Part shown: positions 1-9,566 of the stretch, piece after piece
Position numbering within the stretch: position 1 is the first letter of the stretch
Layout: each line of letters opens with the position of its first letter
Assembly: GCA_024280295.1 (NCBI GenBank)
Contig: JAJRQK010000014.1
Coordinates: 1 to 64,000 of the forward strand
Length of the DNA: 64,000 nucleotides
From: Bacteroidota bacterium
GTDB taxonomy: Bacteria > Bacteroidota > Bacteroidia > Flavobacteriales_D > Crocinitomicaceae
Direction of reading: 5' to 3'
Program-made: the position numbers and the translations under genes
Notes under the pieces: model-generated
What the model was told of the DNA's origin: nothing
What the model saw: the letters and a program-made list of their open reading frames with translations, nothing else
Database searches by the model: none

Positions 1-1491
1 CCCACCTCTACCTAAGTGAGTCGCCACATTTCTAAATCCGACGTACGATTTCGCAGTATCTTGATATTCATAGGTACGCGTCGCATTTCGAAGGTAATAT
101 CCAATATCTTTCCATGAACCTCCACGAATGACCTTGCGCTTAATTGATGGTGGATCCCAATCCATTGAATTGTATCTATAATCTGTATTCAAATCGTGAG
201 AGAACTCATACATGGACTCATCGTAAGCAGTTTCACACCACTCAGCAACGTTTCCTGCCATACAATATAACCCCCATCCATTCGGATTGTACGAGAATAC
301 TTTTACAGTATGAAAACCTCCATCCTCAAAGTAACGACCTCGCATCGGTTTAAAGTTTCCAAGAAAACATCCGGATTCATTTCTAATGTAAGGTCCACCC
401 CATGGGTATTGTGATAAGTTCAAATCTCCACGTGATGCTCTTTCCCATTCAGCCTCAGTTGGCAAGCGGAAATCATTCACAAATAAATCTCCCATAGAAC
501 TCAACCAGCTATTCAATAATTGCGTTCTCCAAACGGAGAAGGCTTTAGCTTGAACCCAAGTCACACCAACAACAGGGTAATTATCGTATGCTGGATGCCA
601 AAAATACATGTTCGTCATTGGGTCATGGAATGAATAAGTAAAATCACGTACCCAGCATAATGTATCTGGATAAACATTGATAATCTCATCAATAATAAAT
701 CGTTGACGATTTGCATGTCCACGAATCCCATTAGACCCACCAATCTTGTTAATTCCATTACTCATATCAAGATCTTGCCCTTGTGGCTCCTCTGTAAATG
801 GATGTGGCGGAGTTACTAATTCTCTATGCTCTTGGACAAGTTTATTCCCTTGACTGTCGTAGGCATTTGGAGTGATATTAATTCTACCACGACGCGCAGC
901 TTCCACAAAATCTATCCAGTAATACCTAAACATCAATTTACGAGTATCAATAACTCGACGTTTGTAATAACGCTGGGGCTCTGGATAATACATATCAGCC
1001 AACAGAGGTACAATATCTGGATCATTGTAATAGAATCGACGATCCCAGTTCAAATTGAAAACTTCACGGTTCAACTCACGATCAGATTCATCGTATTCAA
1101 CATACTCCAATGCACCTTCATCAAAATAAAGATCTTGATAATTGATGTAATCACTTGCATCCTCATCTTCCTCATGACCATAAAAGATTTTATCACGAGC
1201 GATCGAATCTCTTACCCAATCAACAAATTGACGGTACTCATTATTTGAGATTTCAGTTTGGTCCATATAAAACGCTTGAACTGAAACTGTTTTGGGTCTC
1301 GTTTGATGTAAGAATGGAATATCCCCATCATTTTCTCCCATCTGATAGGCACCAGAGGGGATATACACCATCCCCAACGGGATTTGCGGATGATAAACTG
1401 GCCTATTCATAGTACCAGTCAAATGGCCTGTTCTTGTTGAACAAGATGCAAGCACCACACTCACTAAAGTAAATAACAAAAGTTTTTTCAT
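1..1491 (-). CDS. gldK: GldK, T9SS outer-membrane lipoprotein (3' end outside window)
   Basis: GldK is an outer-membrane lipoprotein which, in the known family, forms a periplasmic ring with GldN as part of the type IX secretion and gliding machinery. Reading from the ATG at 1491 gives 497 codons without a stop, so the gene runs off the left edge. The start MKKLLLF...VLASCS is a lipoprotein signal with the lipobox Cys near residue 17. The body has the formylglycine-generating-enzyme (SUMF1) fold signatures: GMVYIPSGAYQMGENDGD near residue 40, MDQTEISNNEYRQFV near 75, RLPTEAEWERASRG, MAGNVAEWCE and VIRGGSW towards the end. It lies 115 nt downstream of porP/sprF on the same strand, the usual porP-gldK order; gldL, gldM and gldN would be expected to the left. 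GldJ is the alternative SUMF1-type lipoprotein, but the porP neighbour favours GldK. Confidence 0.9.
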   Translation of the reverse strand, partial: MKKLLLFTLVSVVLASCSTRTGHLTGTMNRPVYHPQIPLGMVYIPSGAYQMGENDGDIPFLHQTRPKTVSVQAFYMDQTEISNNEYRQFVDWVRDSIARDKIFYGHEEDEDASDYINYQDLYFDEGALEYVEYDESDRELNREVFNLNWDRRFYYNDPDIVPLLADMYYPEPQRYYKRRVIDTRKLMFRYYWIDFVEAARRGRINITPNAYDSQGNKLVQEHRELVTPPHPFTEEPQGQDLDMSNGINKIGGSNGIRGHANRQRFIIDEIINVYPDTLCWVRDFTYSFHDPMTNMYFWHPAYDNYPVVGVTWVQAKAFSVWRTQLLNSWLSSMGDLFVNDFRLPTEAEWERASRGDLNLSQYPWGGPYIRNESGCFLGNFKPMRGRYFEDGGFHTVKVFSYNPNGWGLYCMAGNVAEWCETAYDESMYEFSHDLNTDYRYNSMDWDPPSIKRKVIRGGSWKDIGYYLRNATRTYEYQDTAKSYVGFRNVATHLGRGG

Positions 1492-1606
1492 TCTACCTCT
1501 TTTTAATCTTCCGGATATCTCTATTAACAACTTACAGGATCAAACTATTCTTGAATATAACGGAATCTATACTGAAATGGTTACAATTATTTAAAATAAA
1601 TCAATT

Positions 1607-2575
1607 TTACAACCATCTTGGATGTTTCGCCTTCTGAATTGGAACAGGCGGTAAATAATAACAATATTTCAATAGAATTTCGTGTGAACCTCTAGAAATA
1701 CTTGATAATTTATTAATTGAAATGTCATAAGAATATCCAACTATAAAATGATCTAGTGGAGTACTCTCATTATTCATAATCTTAAATGGTTGCGCGCCTA
1801 TCATAATAGCAACTGCATCAGAAGTTCTATAGGTCAGGCCTCCATAAGCCATGTTATTCCAAATTGCTCTAACATTGATATCGGAAGAGACTTTAACTAA
1901 ATCTGTTCTTACAAGAACATTTGCGTCGATATCAATTGGACCCCCAGAGATTCCAACAAACTTCTTTCCTCCCATTAAATAATAATGACGAGCAGTATTA
2001 TATGTAATTGCGGAAATCGCAGACGGTGATAATACAGACTCAGATAGGTGAGTGGATGAAATCCCAACATAATAATTCTGAAGTCCTTTCAGATATATAC
2101 CGAAGTTCAAATCCAAATTTGTTGCCCCAAACGCAACAGGTAAAGATGGATCAACAGCATTTGTTGGCGGAACCCAATCTGGATTCATCCCAACGTTAGT
2201 TATCCCTACACCAGCACCAATACCTATCACACCTACTCCTTGAATATGGGCAGGGTACGAATAATTCAGTAACACATTATTCTGACGGGTAAACCCAATT
2301 GCGTCGTGAAAAAATGAAATCCCGACACCACCAGGAAAGAATCGTTGCAAATTTGCTTCTACATTTAAAACAGCCGAATTTGGCGCTCCATTTACCTTAT
2401 CCCATTGATTTCGGTAAATTGTAGTTGCACAAATCCCCTCATTGATTCCTGTCGAACCTGGATTTAGACTCATCTTGTCATACATCCAATGTGTGACTAA
2501 TTTATCTTGCTGCGCAAACGATGAAACGCCCGTAAACAATGCGAAAGCTGAAAAAACTAAAAGTTTTCTTTTCAT
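1607..2575 (-). CDS. PorP/SprF family type IX secretion membrane protein
   Basis: PorP/SprF proteins are outer-membrane beta-barrels used by the type IX secretion system for export or for anchoring cargo to the moving apparatus. The 322-residue product starts with a signal peptide (MKRKLLVFSAFALFTGVSSFA, cut before QQ) and has the family's opening pattern: HWMYDKMSLNPGSTG followed by a YRNQWDKV motif near residue 55. Alternating glycine/aromatic strands continue to the end, as expected for a barrel. Length fits the family (about 300-340). It sits directly upstream of gldK on the same strand. Several PorP paralogues exist per genome in this phylum; the gldK-linked position suggests the copy tied to the secretion core, but which cargo it serves cannot be read from the sequence. 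Confidence 0.9.
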   Translation of the reverse strand: MKRKLLVFSAFALFTGVSSFAQQDKLVTHWMYDKMSLNPGSTGINEGICATTIYRNQWDKVNGAPNSAVLNVEANLQRFFPGGVGISFFHDAIGFTRQNNVLLNYSYPAHIQGVGVIGIGAGVGITNVGMNPDWVPPTNAVDPSLPVAFGATNLDLNFGIYLKGLQNYYVGISSTHLSESVLSPSAISAITYNTARHYYLMGGKKFVGISGGPIDIDANVLVRTDLVKVSSDINVRAIWNNMAYGGLTYRTSDAVAIMIGAQPFKIMNNESTPLDHFIVGYSYDISINKLSSISRGSHEILLKYCYYLPPVPIQKAKHPRWL

Positions 2576-2747
2576 AAAATAACTAGTTTTCCTTATTAGA
2601 AGTACTTAAACTCACACGAGACACAAGCACACTCTATGGGCGTCTAAGTTACGATTTTTTCTTGAAATCTATTATTTTTTTAACAGATGTTGAAAAAATA
2701 TAATCTCAAACTGCTAAATACATGTTTTGAGGATCAAAACACCTTAA

Positions 2748-3899
2748 CTAAGATAGTTTTTGGAGCGTTTTCCACCAAAGATTTGGAATTTGATTCTCCA
2801 TCGCACCTTCATAATCATCTTTGGTGCATGGAACGAGCTGATGTCGCTCATACTTACCTTCACTTCCAGCTGGGTAGTTCACCTCAAGCCACCACCTATT
2901 GGATTTGTCACTTTTAAAGAATGTGAGGTCATCAGAAAAATCCTCCATGTGCACATGAAATCTGGTGTAATTTTTCATCCCTCCAATTGGAAAGTCTCCA
3001 TAACGATTTGACACACCATCAATGAAATACCAAATCACTTGAGCCAATAAATTAGAGGCTACAGAATTTTGATTTGGGTGAAGATTAAAGATGCCAAAGC
3101 AACTCATCTTGTCGCTAATACCACTATACTTTACAATTTGGCAAATTTGGTCAGCATAAAATCCATTCGGATTTGTATAACAAGAAGAATCAGTATCACT
3201 GCATCTTATACTGTTAAAATCAAGTGAAACAAGGTCAGAATTTCTCAAATGTGGCTCTGCTATTTTGAAATCATTGTTAAATTCACCTAAACGGCAAGTA
3301 TCGAAATACAACTTTTCAAACAGGTCGATTTCACGTTTTGAAACAAGAGGTCGTTGAAGTCCAATATTTACAAAATTGAAGAGAAAACAAGGGCGTTGCA
3401 TCAATAAATGACTGACATATCCATCTGAAGTTGCTAGTTCATTTGGCTCTCCGATATCTAAAGAGTGATCAACAGAACATATATTAATTAATCGTTCTAA
3501 CTTCTCGAATCCCTTGTAACAAGCAAGCGTGAGATCTTGGCTCCCTCCTAAAATGATTGGGATAATATCCTTCTTCACCAGTTCAGCGACAACCTGCGCA
3601 ACAGCAAAAAAAGTATCCTCGACTGTTTCACCTGGAAGAATATTTCCTAGATCATAAATAACGGTATTCCAAGCGTCTCCAGAACTGAGAGAGTAAAAAG
3701 AAGTCCTAAAGCTTTCGTTTTGTTTTGTATACTTGTCATCTGAATTGCGGTATTCAGGAACGTAGATTAGTGCGACCCCCTTGTCCGATAAATCAGGGAA
3801 CTCACTATCATCATATATAACCATTGAATCACCAAGACAACCTTCGTTACGAGGATGATTCTGTGAAATCGGTGAAAAATAAATCGATAAATCTTTCAT
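2748..3899 (-). CDS. Arginase/formiminoglutamase-family protein with degenerate metal site
   Basis: The 383-residue protein has the arginase/agmatinase fold order. A GG-containing loop (ILGGSQDLT, near residue 118) stands where the family has GGDHS; SVDHSLDIG (near 142) stands where the family has DAHxD; and SLDFNSIR (near 225) stands where it has SxDxDxxDP. Three of the six Mn ligands are therefore replaced: His to Gln, His to Ser and Asp to Asn. In the known family two Mn ions activate water to hydrolyse guanidino or formimino substrates; this copy probably cannot bind the normal pair. It lies between topA and porP-gldK on one strand. From memory, arginase-family genes commonly sit beside gldK in Bacteroidota, often labelled formimidoylglutamase. 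No hut genes are seen here, so a role linked to secretion or gliding is possible but unproven. Confidence 0.75.
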   Translation of the reverse strand: MKDLSIYFSPISQNHPRNEGCLGDSMVIYDDSEFPDLSDKGVALIYVPEYRNSDDKYTKQNESFRTSFYSLSSGDAWNTVIYDLGNILPGETVEDTFFAVAQVVAELVKKDIIPIILGGSQDLTLACYKGFEKLERLINICSVDHSLDIGEPNELATSDGYVSHLLMQRPCFLFNFVNIGLQRPLVSKREIDLFEKLYFDTCRLGEFNNDFKIAEPHLRNSDLVSLDFNSIRCSDTDSSCYTNPNGFYADQICQIVKYSGISDKMSCFGIFNLHPNQNSVASNLLAQVIWYFIDGVSNRYGDFPIGGMKNYTRFHVHMEDFSDDLTFFKSDKSNRWWLEVNYPAGSEGKYERHQLVPCTKDDYEGAMENQIPNLWWKTLQKLS

Positions 3900-3969
3900 A
3901 AATCAACGTGGGAAATATAACAATGTGTAAATGTAATAATTAGTCAATTGAATCATCTACACATTAAAT

Positions 3970-6483
3970 TTATTTCTTCTTAGCCTTCGGTTTAGCTTTC
4001 GACTTTGATTTTGCCTTTTTCTTCTTCGGCGCTTTAGCTTCAATGATTGCTTCAACTTCTTCTAATGTTAACGCTTCAGCATTTGTAGTTTTAGGAAGCT
4101 CAATTTTAACTTTCCCCTTAATAATATTGAACCGTCCCCAACGTGCTTTCTGAACAGAAATACCTTCTTCTTCCCAAACGTGAATGTATTTATCTATTTC
4201 TTTTTGCTTCTTAATTTCAATTAGATCTTCAATATCCGCATCAGTCAAATTATCAAAATCGTATTTTTTATTTACGTTGATAAACAAATCATTCCACTTG
4301 ATGAATGGTCCAAATCGACCTGTCCCTTTTTGAACTGGAAGTCCATCATAATGTGCTATTGGAGCATCCGCCTCACGTTTCAGCTCAATAAGTTCTATTG
4401 CTCTAGCTAAGTCAACGCTACCAATTTCCTCTCCTTTAGGGATTGACACAAATGCATCTTTAAAACGCACATAAGGACCAAATCGACCTTCAGCAACAAC
4501 AACATCATCTGATTCATATTGCCCAACTGTTTTCGGGAATTTGAATAACTCAAGAGCTTCCTCCAGTGTAATCGAGTTGATTGATTGTTCTTTTCGAAGT
4601 GAAGCAAAGATTGCTTTCTCACCATCGACTTGTTCATCCCCGATCTGAACCATTGGCCCAAACTTTCCAATTCGAGCAATAATTCTTCTTCCGCTTTCTG
4701 GATGCATTCCAAGCTCTCTCTCTCCAGTTACACGCTCTGAATTCTCTAGGGTATCTTCCACATTTAAATGGAATGGTGTGTAGAAATCGTGCAACATTTC
4801 CGTCCACCCGACTAATCCTTTTGCAATTTCATCGAATTCTTGCTCTACTTTTGCGGTGAAGCTGTATTCCATTATTTTCCCAAAATGCTCGACTAAGAAA
4901 TCGGTAACTAAGATTCCTATATCGGTTGGGAACAATTTATTCTTCTCACGACCTGTAATTTCCGAAAGTTGAATCTTCTCAATTTCACCACCTTTCAATC
5001 TCCATTGATCGTAGACTCTTTCTTTACCATCTCGTTCTGGTTTTTCAACATATCCACGTTTCTGAATTGTAGAAATCGTAGGTGCATAAGTTGATGGCCG
5101 ACCAATTCCAAGCCCTTCCATTTTCTTCACCAAAGATGCTTCCACATATCTTGATGGTGCGCGTGAAAATCGTTGAGTAACTTTAATCTCATCAGTATTC
5201 ACGACTTCTCCTTCTGAAACTGATGGCAACAATCCAGAAGTATACTCATCTTCTTCAGCATCGTCATCAAGTGTTGTCTCTAAGTATACTTTTAAGAAAC
5301 CTTCAAATTTAATCACCTCCCCTTTTGCTATAAATGTATCAGCAACACCATCAGCATTTAATTTTATTGTTGTTCTTTCCAGTTTAGCATCTGACATTTG
5401 AGATGAAATTGCTCTTTTCCAGATTAAATCATATAATCGTTCTTGTTCACGCTCGCCTGTAATTGAATGTGAAGAAAAATTTGATGGGCGAATTGCCTCG
5501 TGTGCCTCTTGAGCACTACTCGACTTATTTGTATATTTTTGTGGATTAGAAAATTCAGATCCATACGCTTTTTCAATTTCTTTTTGCGCTGCCTCAATTG
5601 CGGTATCCGACAAATTCACAGAGTCCGTTCTCATATAGGTGATATGTCCAGCTTCATATAAACGCTGTGCAACTTGCATTGTTCTTGAAACGTTAAATCC
5701 AAGCTTCAAACTAGCTTCTTGCTGCAATGTGGAAGTTGTAAACGGTGCAGTTGGCTTTTTGATTGCCGGTTTCATGGTTACATTTGAAACAGCGAATGGA
5801 GCAGTTCTACAAGATTCCAACAATGTGTTTACCTCCTGCTCAGAGTTCAAATTTCGAGAAACCTCAGCTCTAATTCCGCCTTTCGCTGTCTTAAATTGAG
5901 CTACAACCTTATAATATGTCATTGTTTCATGCGCTTCAATCTCTCGTTCTTTTTCAACGATTAGTCGTACCGCGACAGATTGAACTCTGCCAGCTGACAA
6001 ACTTGGACGAACTTTTCTCCAAAGTACTGGCGACAATTCAAAACCAACAAGTCGATCTAAAATCCGCCTTGCCTGTTGAGCATCAACTAATTCTTTATTG
6101 ATTTCACGTGGTGATTCAATTGCCTTTGTGATGGCTGACTTTGTAATTTCGTTGAAAGTAATTCGACGAGTTTCCTTTTTATCTAAACCAAGTGTTTCAT
6201 ATAAGTGCCAAGATATTGCTTCTCCTTCACGATCCTCGTCCGTTGCGAGCCATACAACATCAACTCCCTTGACTAACTTTCTAAGTTCGGCAACCAAGGC
6301 CTTTTTATCGGGAGAGATTTCATAAACAGGTGCAAAATCATTGTCCACATCTATGGCTACTCCTTTCTTCGCAAGATCTCTTACGTGTCCAAAACTTGAT
6401 TTCACAACGAAATCTTTTCCTAAGTATCCTTCAATCGTTTTCGCTTTCGCGGGTGACTCGACAATTACTAAATTCTTGGCCAT
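3970..6483 (-). CDS. topA: DNA topoisomerase I
   Basis: Type IA topoisomerase that relaxes negative supercoils through a 5'-phosphotyrosine intermediate. The start is placed at ATG 6483 (MAKNLVIVESPAKAKTIEGY), because the extra 19 residues of the longest open frame are not family-like; this gives 837 aa. Domains in order: Toprim (residues 1-120, with the acidic TDEDREGE at 81-88), the catalytic type IA core (active-site Tyr283 in YMRTDS), then C-terminal repeats containing the motif FGPxxxxxD several times. There are no Cys4 zinc fingers, the usual form in Bacteroidota. The tail is a lysine/alanine-rich stretch, probably a DNA contact. It is divergent from miaB and first in a minus-strand series leading to gldK. 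Confidence 0.97.
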   Translation of the reverse strand: MAKNLVIVESPAKAKTIEGYLGKDFVVKSSFGHVRDLAKKGVAIDVDNDFAPVYEISPDKKALVAELRKLVKGVDVVWLATDEDREGEAISWHLYETLGLDKKETRRITFNEITKSAITKAIESPREINKELVDAQQARRILDRLVGFELSPVLWRKVRPSLSAGRVQSVAVRLIVEKEREIEAHETMTYYKVVAQFKTAKGGIRAEVSRNLNSEQEVNTLLESCRTAPFAVSNVTMKPAIKKPTAPFTTSTLQQEASLKLGFNVSRTMQVAQRLYEAGHITYMRTDSVNLSDTAIEAAQKEIEKAYGSEFSNPQKYTNKSSSAQEAHEAIRPSNFSSHSITGEREQERLYDLIWKRAISSQMSDAKLERTTIKLNADGVADTFIAKGEVIKFEGFLKVYLETTLDDDAEEDEYTSGLLPSVSEGEVVNTDEIKVTQRFSRAPSRYVEASLVKKMEGLGIGRPSTYAPTISTIQKRGYVEKPERDGKERVYDQWRLKGGEIEKIQLSEITGREKNKLFPTDIGILVTDFLVEHFGKIMEYSFTAKVEQEFDEIAKGLVGWTEMLHDFYTPFHLNVEDTLENSERVTGERELGMHPESGRRIIARIGKFGPMVQIGDEQVDGEKAIFASLRKEQSINSITLEEALELFKFPKTVGQYESDDVVVAEGRFGPYVRFKDAFVSIPKGEEIGSVDLARAIELIELKREADAPIAHYDGLPVQKGTGRFGPFIKWNDLFINVNKKYDFDNLTDADIEDLIEIKKQKEIDKYIHVWEEEGISVQKARWGRFNIIKGKVKIELPKTTNAEALTLEEVEAIIEAKAPKKKKAKSKSKAKPKAKKK

Positions 6484-6623
6484 AGTACTTCTATATTTCA
6501 AGGTGTTATACTTTTTCAGGATCAATTTCCCTCTTAGCATTCGCCTGCAAAATAAGAGGAATTAAATTTCAAAAGCAATTAAAAGCGAAAACAAAATGGA
6601 ATTAAAGGTTTTGATTTGTCATT

Positions 6624-6642
6624 CTTTAACCTTAGGTTAAAG
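6624..6642. promoter_or_regulatory. Perfect palindrome, candidate operator
   Basis: CTTTAACC-TTA-GGTTAAAG is a perfect 8+8 inverted repeat in the topA/miaB divergent gap. Its symmetry and short spacer look like a dimeric regulator site rather than a terminator, as it has no T tract and does not follow a gene end. The regulator is unknown; a chance AT-rich palindrome is possible. Confidence 0.35.
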
Positions 6643-6815
6643 GGAATCTGCATCAAAATTTAAGTTCAACTCTATAAGGTTCGCATGTTTGCTTTACGAG
6701 AGTATTCAAGAAAAGTTATCCTTCTAAATTTTAGCTTCAATTGTCGAATTAAAAAACCTGTCCCATCAAATTTATCCTGATCCTCGTTAATATTACATAA
6801 TATATATCCTGCCAT

Positions 6816-6847
6816 TTTGACACCCTTTGCTTTTTTGACTAATTTCG
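6816..6847 (+). promoter_or_regulatory. miaB: Candidate Bacteroidota-type promoter for the miaB operon
   Basis: TTTG at 6816-6819 is followed after 20 nt by TAATTTCG at 6840-6847, one mismatch from the Bacteroidota -7 consensus TAnnTTTG and with accepted spacing (17-23 nt). Transcription would begin about 6854, close to the ATG at 6869. That gives a very short leader, or supports the second in-frame ATG at 6926 as the true start. Confidence 0.45.
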
Positions 6848-6868
6848 TAGTCCGAATTTTTAATACAG

Positions 6869-8323
6869 ATGAATAAAGAGAAGAACGAGCAGGAGGCCGA
6901 TGAGAATCGACAAGGTGAAGCAACAATGGTAAAACCTGGATCGAAACTAAATGGTAAAAAACTATTTATTGAAAGCTACGGATGCGCCATGAATTTCGCT
7001 GACAGCGAGGTAGTTGCATCAATTCTAGCAAAAAAAGGGTACACAACCACAAGCGATGAAAAAGAGGCGAATGTAATTCTAATCAATACATGTTCAATTC
7101 GGGAAAACGCAGAAACGCGTGTCCGAAGAAGATTAACCAACTTTAAAAATAGAAAAAAACACGAACCAACTCTTATAGTAGGTGTTCTAGGATGTATGGC
7201 AGAACGATTAAAAAAGCGACTATTAGAGGAGGAAAAACTCGTTGACTTAGTTGCTGGACCTGATGCGTATCGTGATTTACCAAGTTTACTTGAAGAAGTT
7301 GGAACCGGTCAAAAGGCTGTTAATGTGTTGCTTTCACGCGAGGAAACCTACGCAGATATCTCACCAATAAAATTAGATAAAAGTGGCGTAACAAGCTTTG
7401 TGTCGATAACGCGTGGTTGTGATAATATGTGCTCATTTTGCGTAGTACCATTTACAAGAGGACGCGAGCGATCAAGAGATCCACAAACAATTCTCAATGA
7501 ATGCAGAGATTTACTTGAACGGGGATACCGTGAAGTCACATTGTTAGGACAGAACGTTGACTCATATCGTTGGAATTTGACATCTAAAGGAGAAATCAAA
7601 GACACAAATAAGCCAACTACTAACTTTGCTGAATTGATGGAAATGGTAGCTCAACTATCACCAGACCTACGAATTCGCTTCTCGACTTCCCACCCAAAAG
7701 ATATGTCCGATGAAGTATTGAATATCATCGCAAAATATGAAAATGTTTGCAACTACATCCACTTACCAATCCAATCTGGAAATACAGAAGTGCTAGCTCG
7801 AATGAACCGCGGCTATTCAAGAGAATGGTATTTAGAACGAATAGAAGCTATTCACAGAATTATCCCAGATTGCGCAATTTCAACAGATATAATTACTGGA
7901 TTTTGTGACGAAACTGATGATGAGCATGCAGACACAATCTCTATTATGAAAGAAGTGAAATGGGATTTCTCATACATGTATAAGTATTCAGAACGACCGA
8001 AAACTTTGGCCGAGCGTCGCTTTGAAGATAATGTACCAGAGAATGTGAAAGCCGCACGATTGACTGAAATCATTGATCTACAGCAATTTCATTCGCTAGA
8101 GGCAAACAAAAAACATGTCGGGAAGACCTTCAAAGTACTTGTCGAAGGACCTTCAAAGCGAAAGCCCGATGAATTTATGTCTGGTCGAACAGGTCATAAC
8201 ACTAAAGCAGTATTCCCAATTGGAGATTTTGGAAAATGTGATTATGTGATGGTTAAAATAAACGACTGTACAGCCGCAACATTACTAGGTGAAGTCATCG
8301 AAATACTTCCACCTACAAACTAA
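6869..8323 (+). CDS. miaB: tRNA-2-methylthio-N6-dimethylallyladenosine synthase
   Basis: MiaB is a radical-SAM methylthiotransferase that adds the 2-methylthio group to i6A37 in tRNAs reading UNN codons. In the 484-residue frame the N-terminal UPF0004 domain carries the three auxiliary-cluster cysteines (C39 in YGCAMN, C75 in NTCSIRE, C109 in GCMAERL). The radical-SAM CxxxCxxC is at C184, C188 and C191 ([10 protein letters not shown]). A C-terminal TRAM domain follows. The first 20 residues are polar and not conserved in the family, so translation may begin at ATG 6926 ([10 protein letters not shown]). It is the first gene of a plus-strand operon: the stop is 7 nt before the next ATG. Confidence 0.96.
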   Translation: MNKEKNEQEADENRQGEATMVKPGSKLNGKKLFIESYGCAMNFADSEVVASILAKKGYTTTSDEKEANVILINTCSIRENAETRVRRRLTNFKNRKKHEPTLIVGVLGCMAERLKKRLLEEEKLVDLVAGPDAYRDLPSLLEEVGTGQKAVNVLLSREETYADISPIKLDKSGVTSFVSITRGCDNMCSFCVVPFTRGRERSRDPQTILNECRDLLERGYREVTLLGQNVDSYRWNLTSKGEIKDTNKPTTNFAELMEMVAQLSPDLRIRFSTSHPKDMSDEVLNIIAKYENVCNYIHLPIQSGNTEVLARMNRGYSREWYLERIEAIHRIIPDCAISTDIITGFCDETDDEHADTISIMKEVKWDFSYMYKYSERPKTLAERRFEDNVPENVKAARLTEIIDLQQFHSLEANKKHVGKTFKVLVEGPSKRKPDEFMSGRTGHNTKAVFPIGDFGKCDYVMVKINDCTAATLLGEVIEILPPTN

Positions 8324-8330
8324 TAATTTC

Positions 8331-9566
8331 ATGGATGTTCAACAGATAAAACAACGATTCGGAATTATCGGAAACACGGCATCACTGCATCGGGCTCTAG
8401 AGATTGCAATGCAAGTAGCTCCAACCGACATCTCGGTATTGGTAACAGGCGAAAGTGGTACTGGAAAAGAGATAATCCCTCAAGTGATCCATCAACTAAG
8501 TTCACGAAAGCATGCTGAATACATTGCCGTAAACTGTGGTGCTATTCCAGAAGGAACAATTGATTCTGAACTTTTCGGACACGAAAAAGGATCATTTACA
8601 GGAGCTAGTGGAAGTCGAAAAGGCTATTTTGAAGTTGCTGATGGAGGGACAATATTCCTTGATGAAGTTGCAGAATTACCTATGCAAACTCAAGTTCGAT
8701 TACTTCGAGTACTTGAAACAGGAGAGTTCATTCGCGTTGGAGCTTCAAAACCAATAAAAACCGATGTTCGGGTTGTTGCTGCAACCAACGAAAACATGCA
8801 ACAAGCAATTTATTCGGGTAAGTTTAGAGAAGATTTGTTTTATCGATTAAATACAGTTCCAATATCGCTTCCTCCACTTCGTAAACGAAATGAGGATATT
8901 CATTTACTATTCCGTAAATTCTCAAGTGATTTTGGCGACAAATACAGAATGCCATCAATCAAATTGACGCCTGAAGCTGTTGAAATGGTTACACACTATG
9001 GTTGGCCAGGAAATATTCGTCAGTTGAAAAATATTGTTGAACAAATTTCCGTTATTGAAACATCACGCGAAATTGACGCAGTAACATTGGCGCCTTATTT
9101 GCCCCCAATTGGAGATAGAACACCCGCGTTAATTAAAAAAGACTCGAAGGAAAGTATTGATGAACGTGAACTTATGTATAAATTTCTATTCGACATGAAA
9201 CGTGACTTAACAGAACTAAAAAAACTAGTGATCGATATCGCTTCAAAGGATGGTAATATCTCGTTGAGTAGTGATCAAACAAGTCTAGTGAATCGTTTTT
9301 ATGATGATGTGAACTCGGATGCTTCTATTAGTCACATACTTCCACCTGCTAAAGAAGAAACATACGGCTATCAAAAACCAAACGAGCAAAATTTCGAGGA
9401 ACATGAAGAGGTTGAAGAGTCTCTCTCGTTAGAAGATCGAGAAAAAGAATTGATTGAAAAAGCACTTTTAAAGCATAAAGGAAAGAGAAAATACGCAGCA
9501 GCTGAACTGGGAATAAGTGAACGAACGCTGTACAGAAAGATTAAAGAATATAATTTAACAGACTAG
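8331..9566 (+). CDS. Sigma-54-interaction-domain transcriptional activator
   Basis: AAA+ bacterial enhancer-binding-type regulator of 411 aa; ATG 8331 is chosen because it starts just ahead of the conserved AAA+ domain. Visible motifs are Walker A GESGTGKE (residues 40-47), GSFTGA (87-92, the family's sigma-54 contact loop GAFTGA with Ala to Ser), Walker B GGTIFLDE (105-112), and a Fis-type helix-turn-helix at the end (AAAELGISERTLYRKI). There is no N-terminal receiver, PAS or GAF domain, so activity is not under obvious signal input; a roughly 100-residue acidic linker lies between AAA+ and HTH. It sits between miaB and lptE with a 1-nt stop/start overlap to lptE, an arrangement I recall as conserved in Bacteroidota. 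Targets cannot be read from the sequence. Confidence 0.93.
   Translation: MDVQQIKQRFGIIGNTASLHRALEIAMQVAPTDISVLVTGESGTGKEIIPQVIHQLSSRKHAEYIAVNCGAIPEGTIDSELFGHEKGSFTGASGSRKGYFEVADGGTIFLDEVAELPMQTQVRLLRVLETGEFIRVGASKPIKTDVRVVAATNENMQQAIYSGKFREDLFYRLNTVPISLPPLRKRNEDIHLLFRKFSSDFGDKYRMPSIKLTPEAVEMVTHYGWPGNIRQLKNIVEQISVIETSREIDAVTLAPYLPPIGDRTPALIKKDSKESIDERELMYKFLFDMKRDLTELKKLVIDIASKDGNISLSSDQTSLVNRFYDDVNSDASISHILPPAKEETYGYQKPNEQNFEEHEEVEESLSLEDREKELIEKALLKHKGKRKYAAAELGISERTLYRKIKEYNLTD

Larger units (their letters stand above)
6484..6868. other. Divergent intergenic region topA/miaB
   Basis: This 385-bp gap separates the topA start from the miaB start. I see no gene in it. It contains a perfect 8-bp dyad with a 3-nt spacer at 6624-6642 and a good Bacteroidota promoter match for miaB at 6816-6847. 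The short open frames here have no family features. Confidence 0.6.

Noticed and set aside
2687-3011. Plus-strand open frames opposite the arginase-family gene
   Set aside because: They lie antisense to a clear gene, have no motifs, and mirror its codon pattern.
6672-6926. 84-codon minus-strand frame between topA and miaB
   Set aside because: Runs antisense into miaB, shows no family features, and covers the likely miaB promoter.
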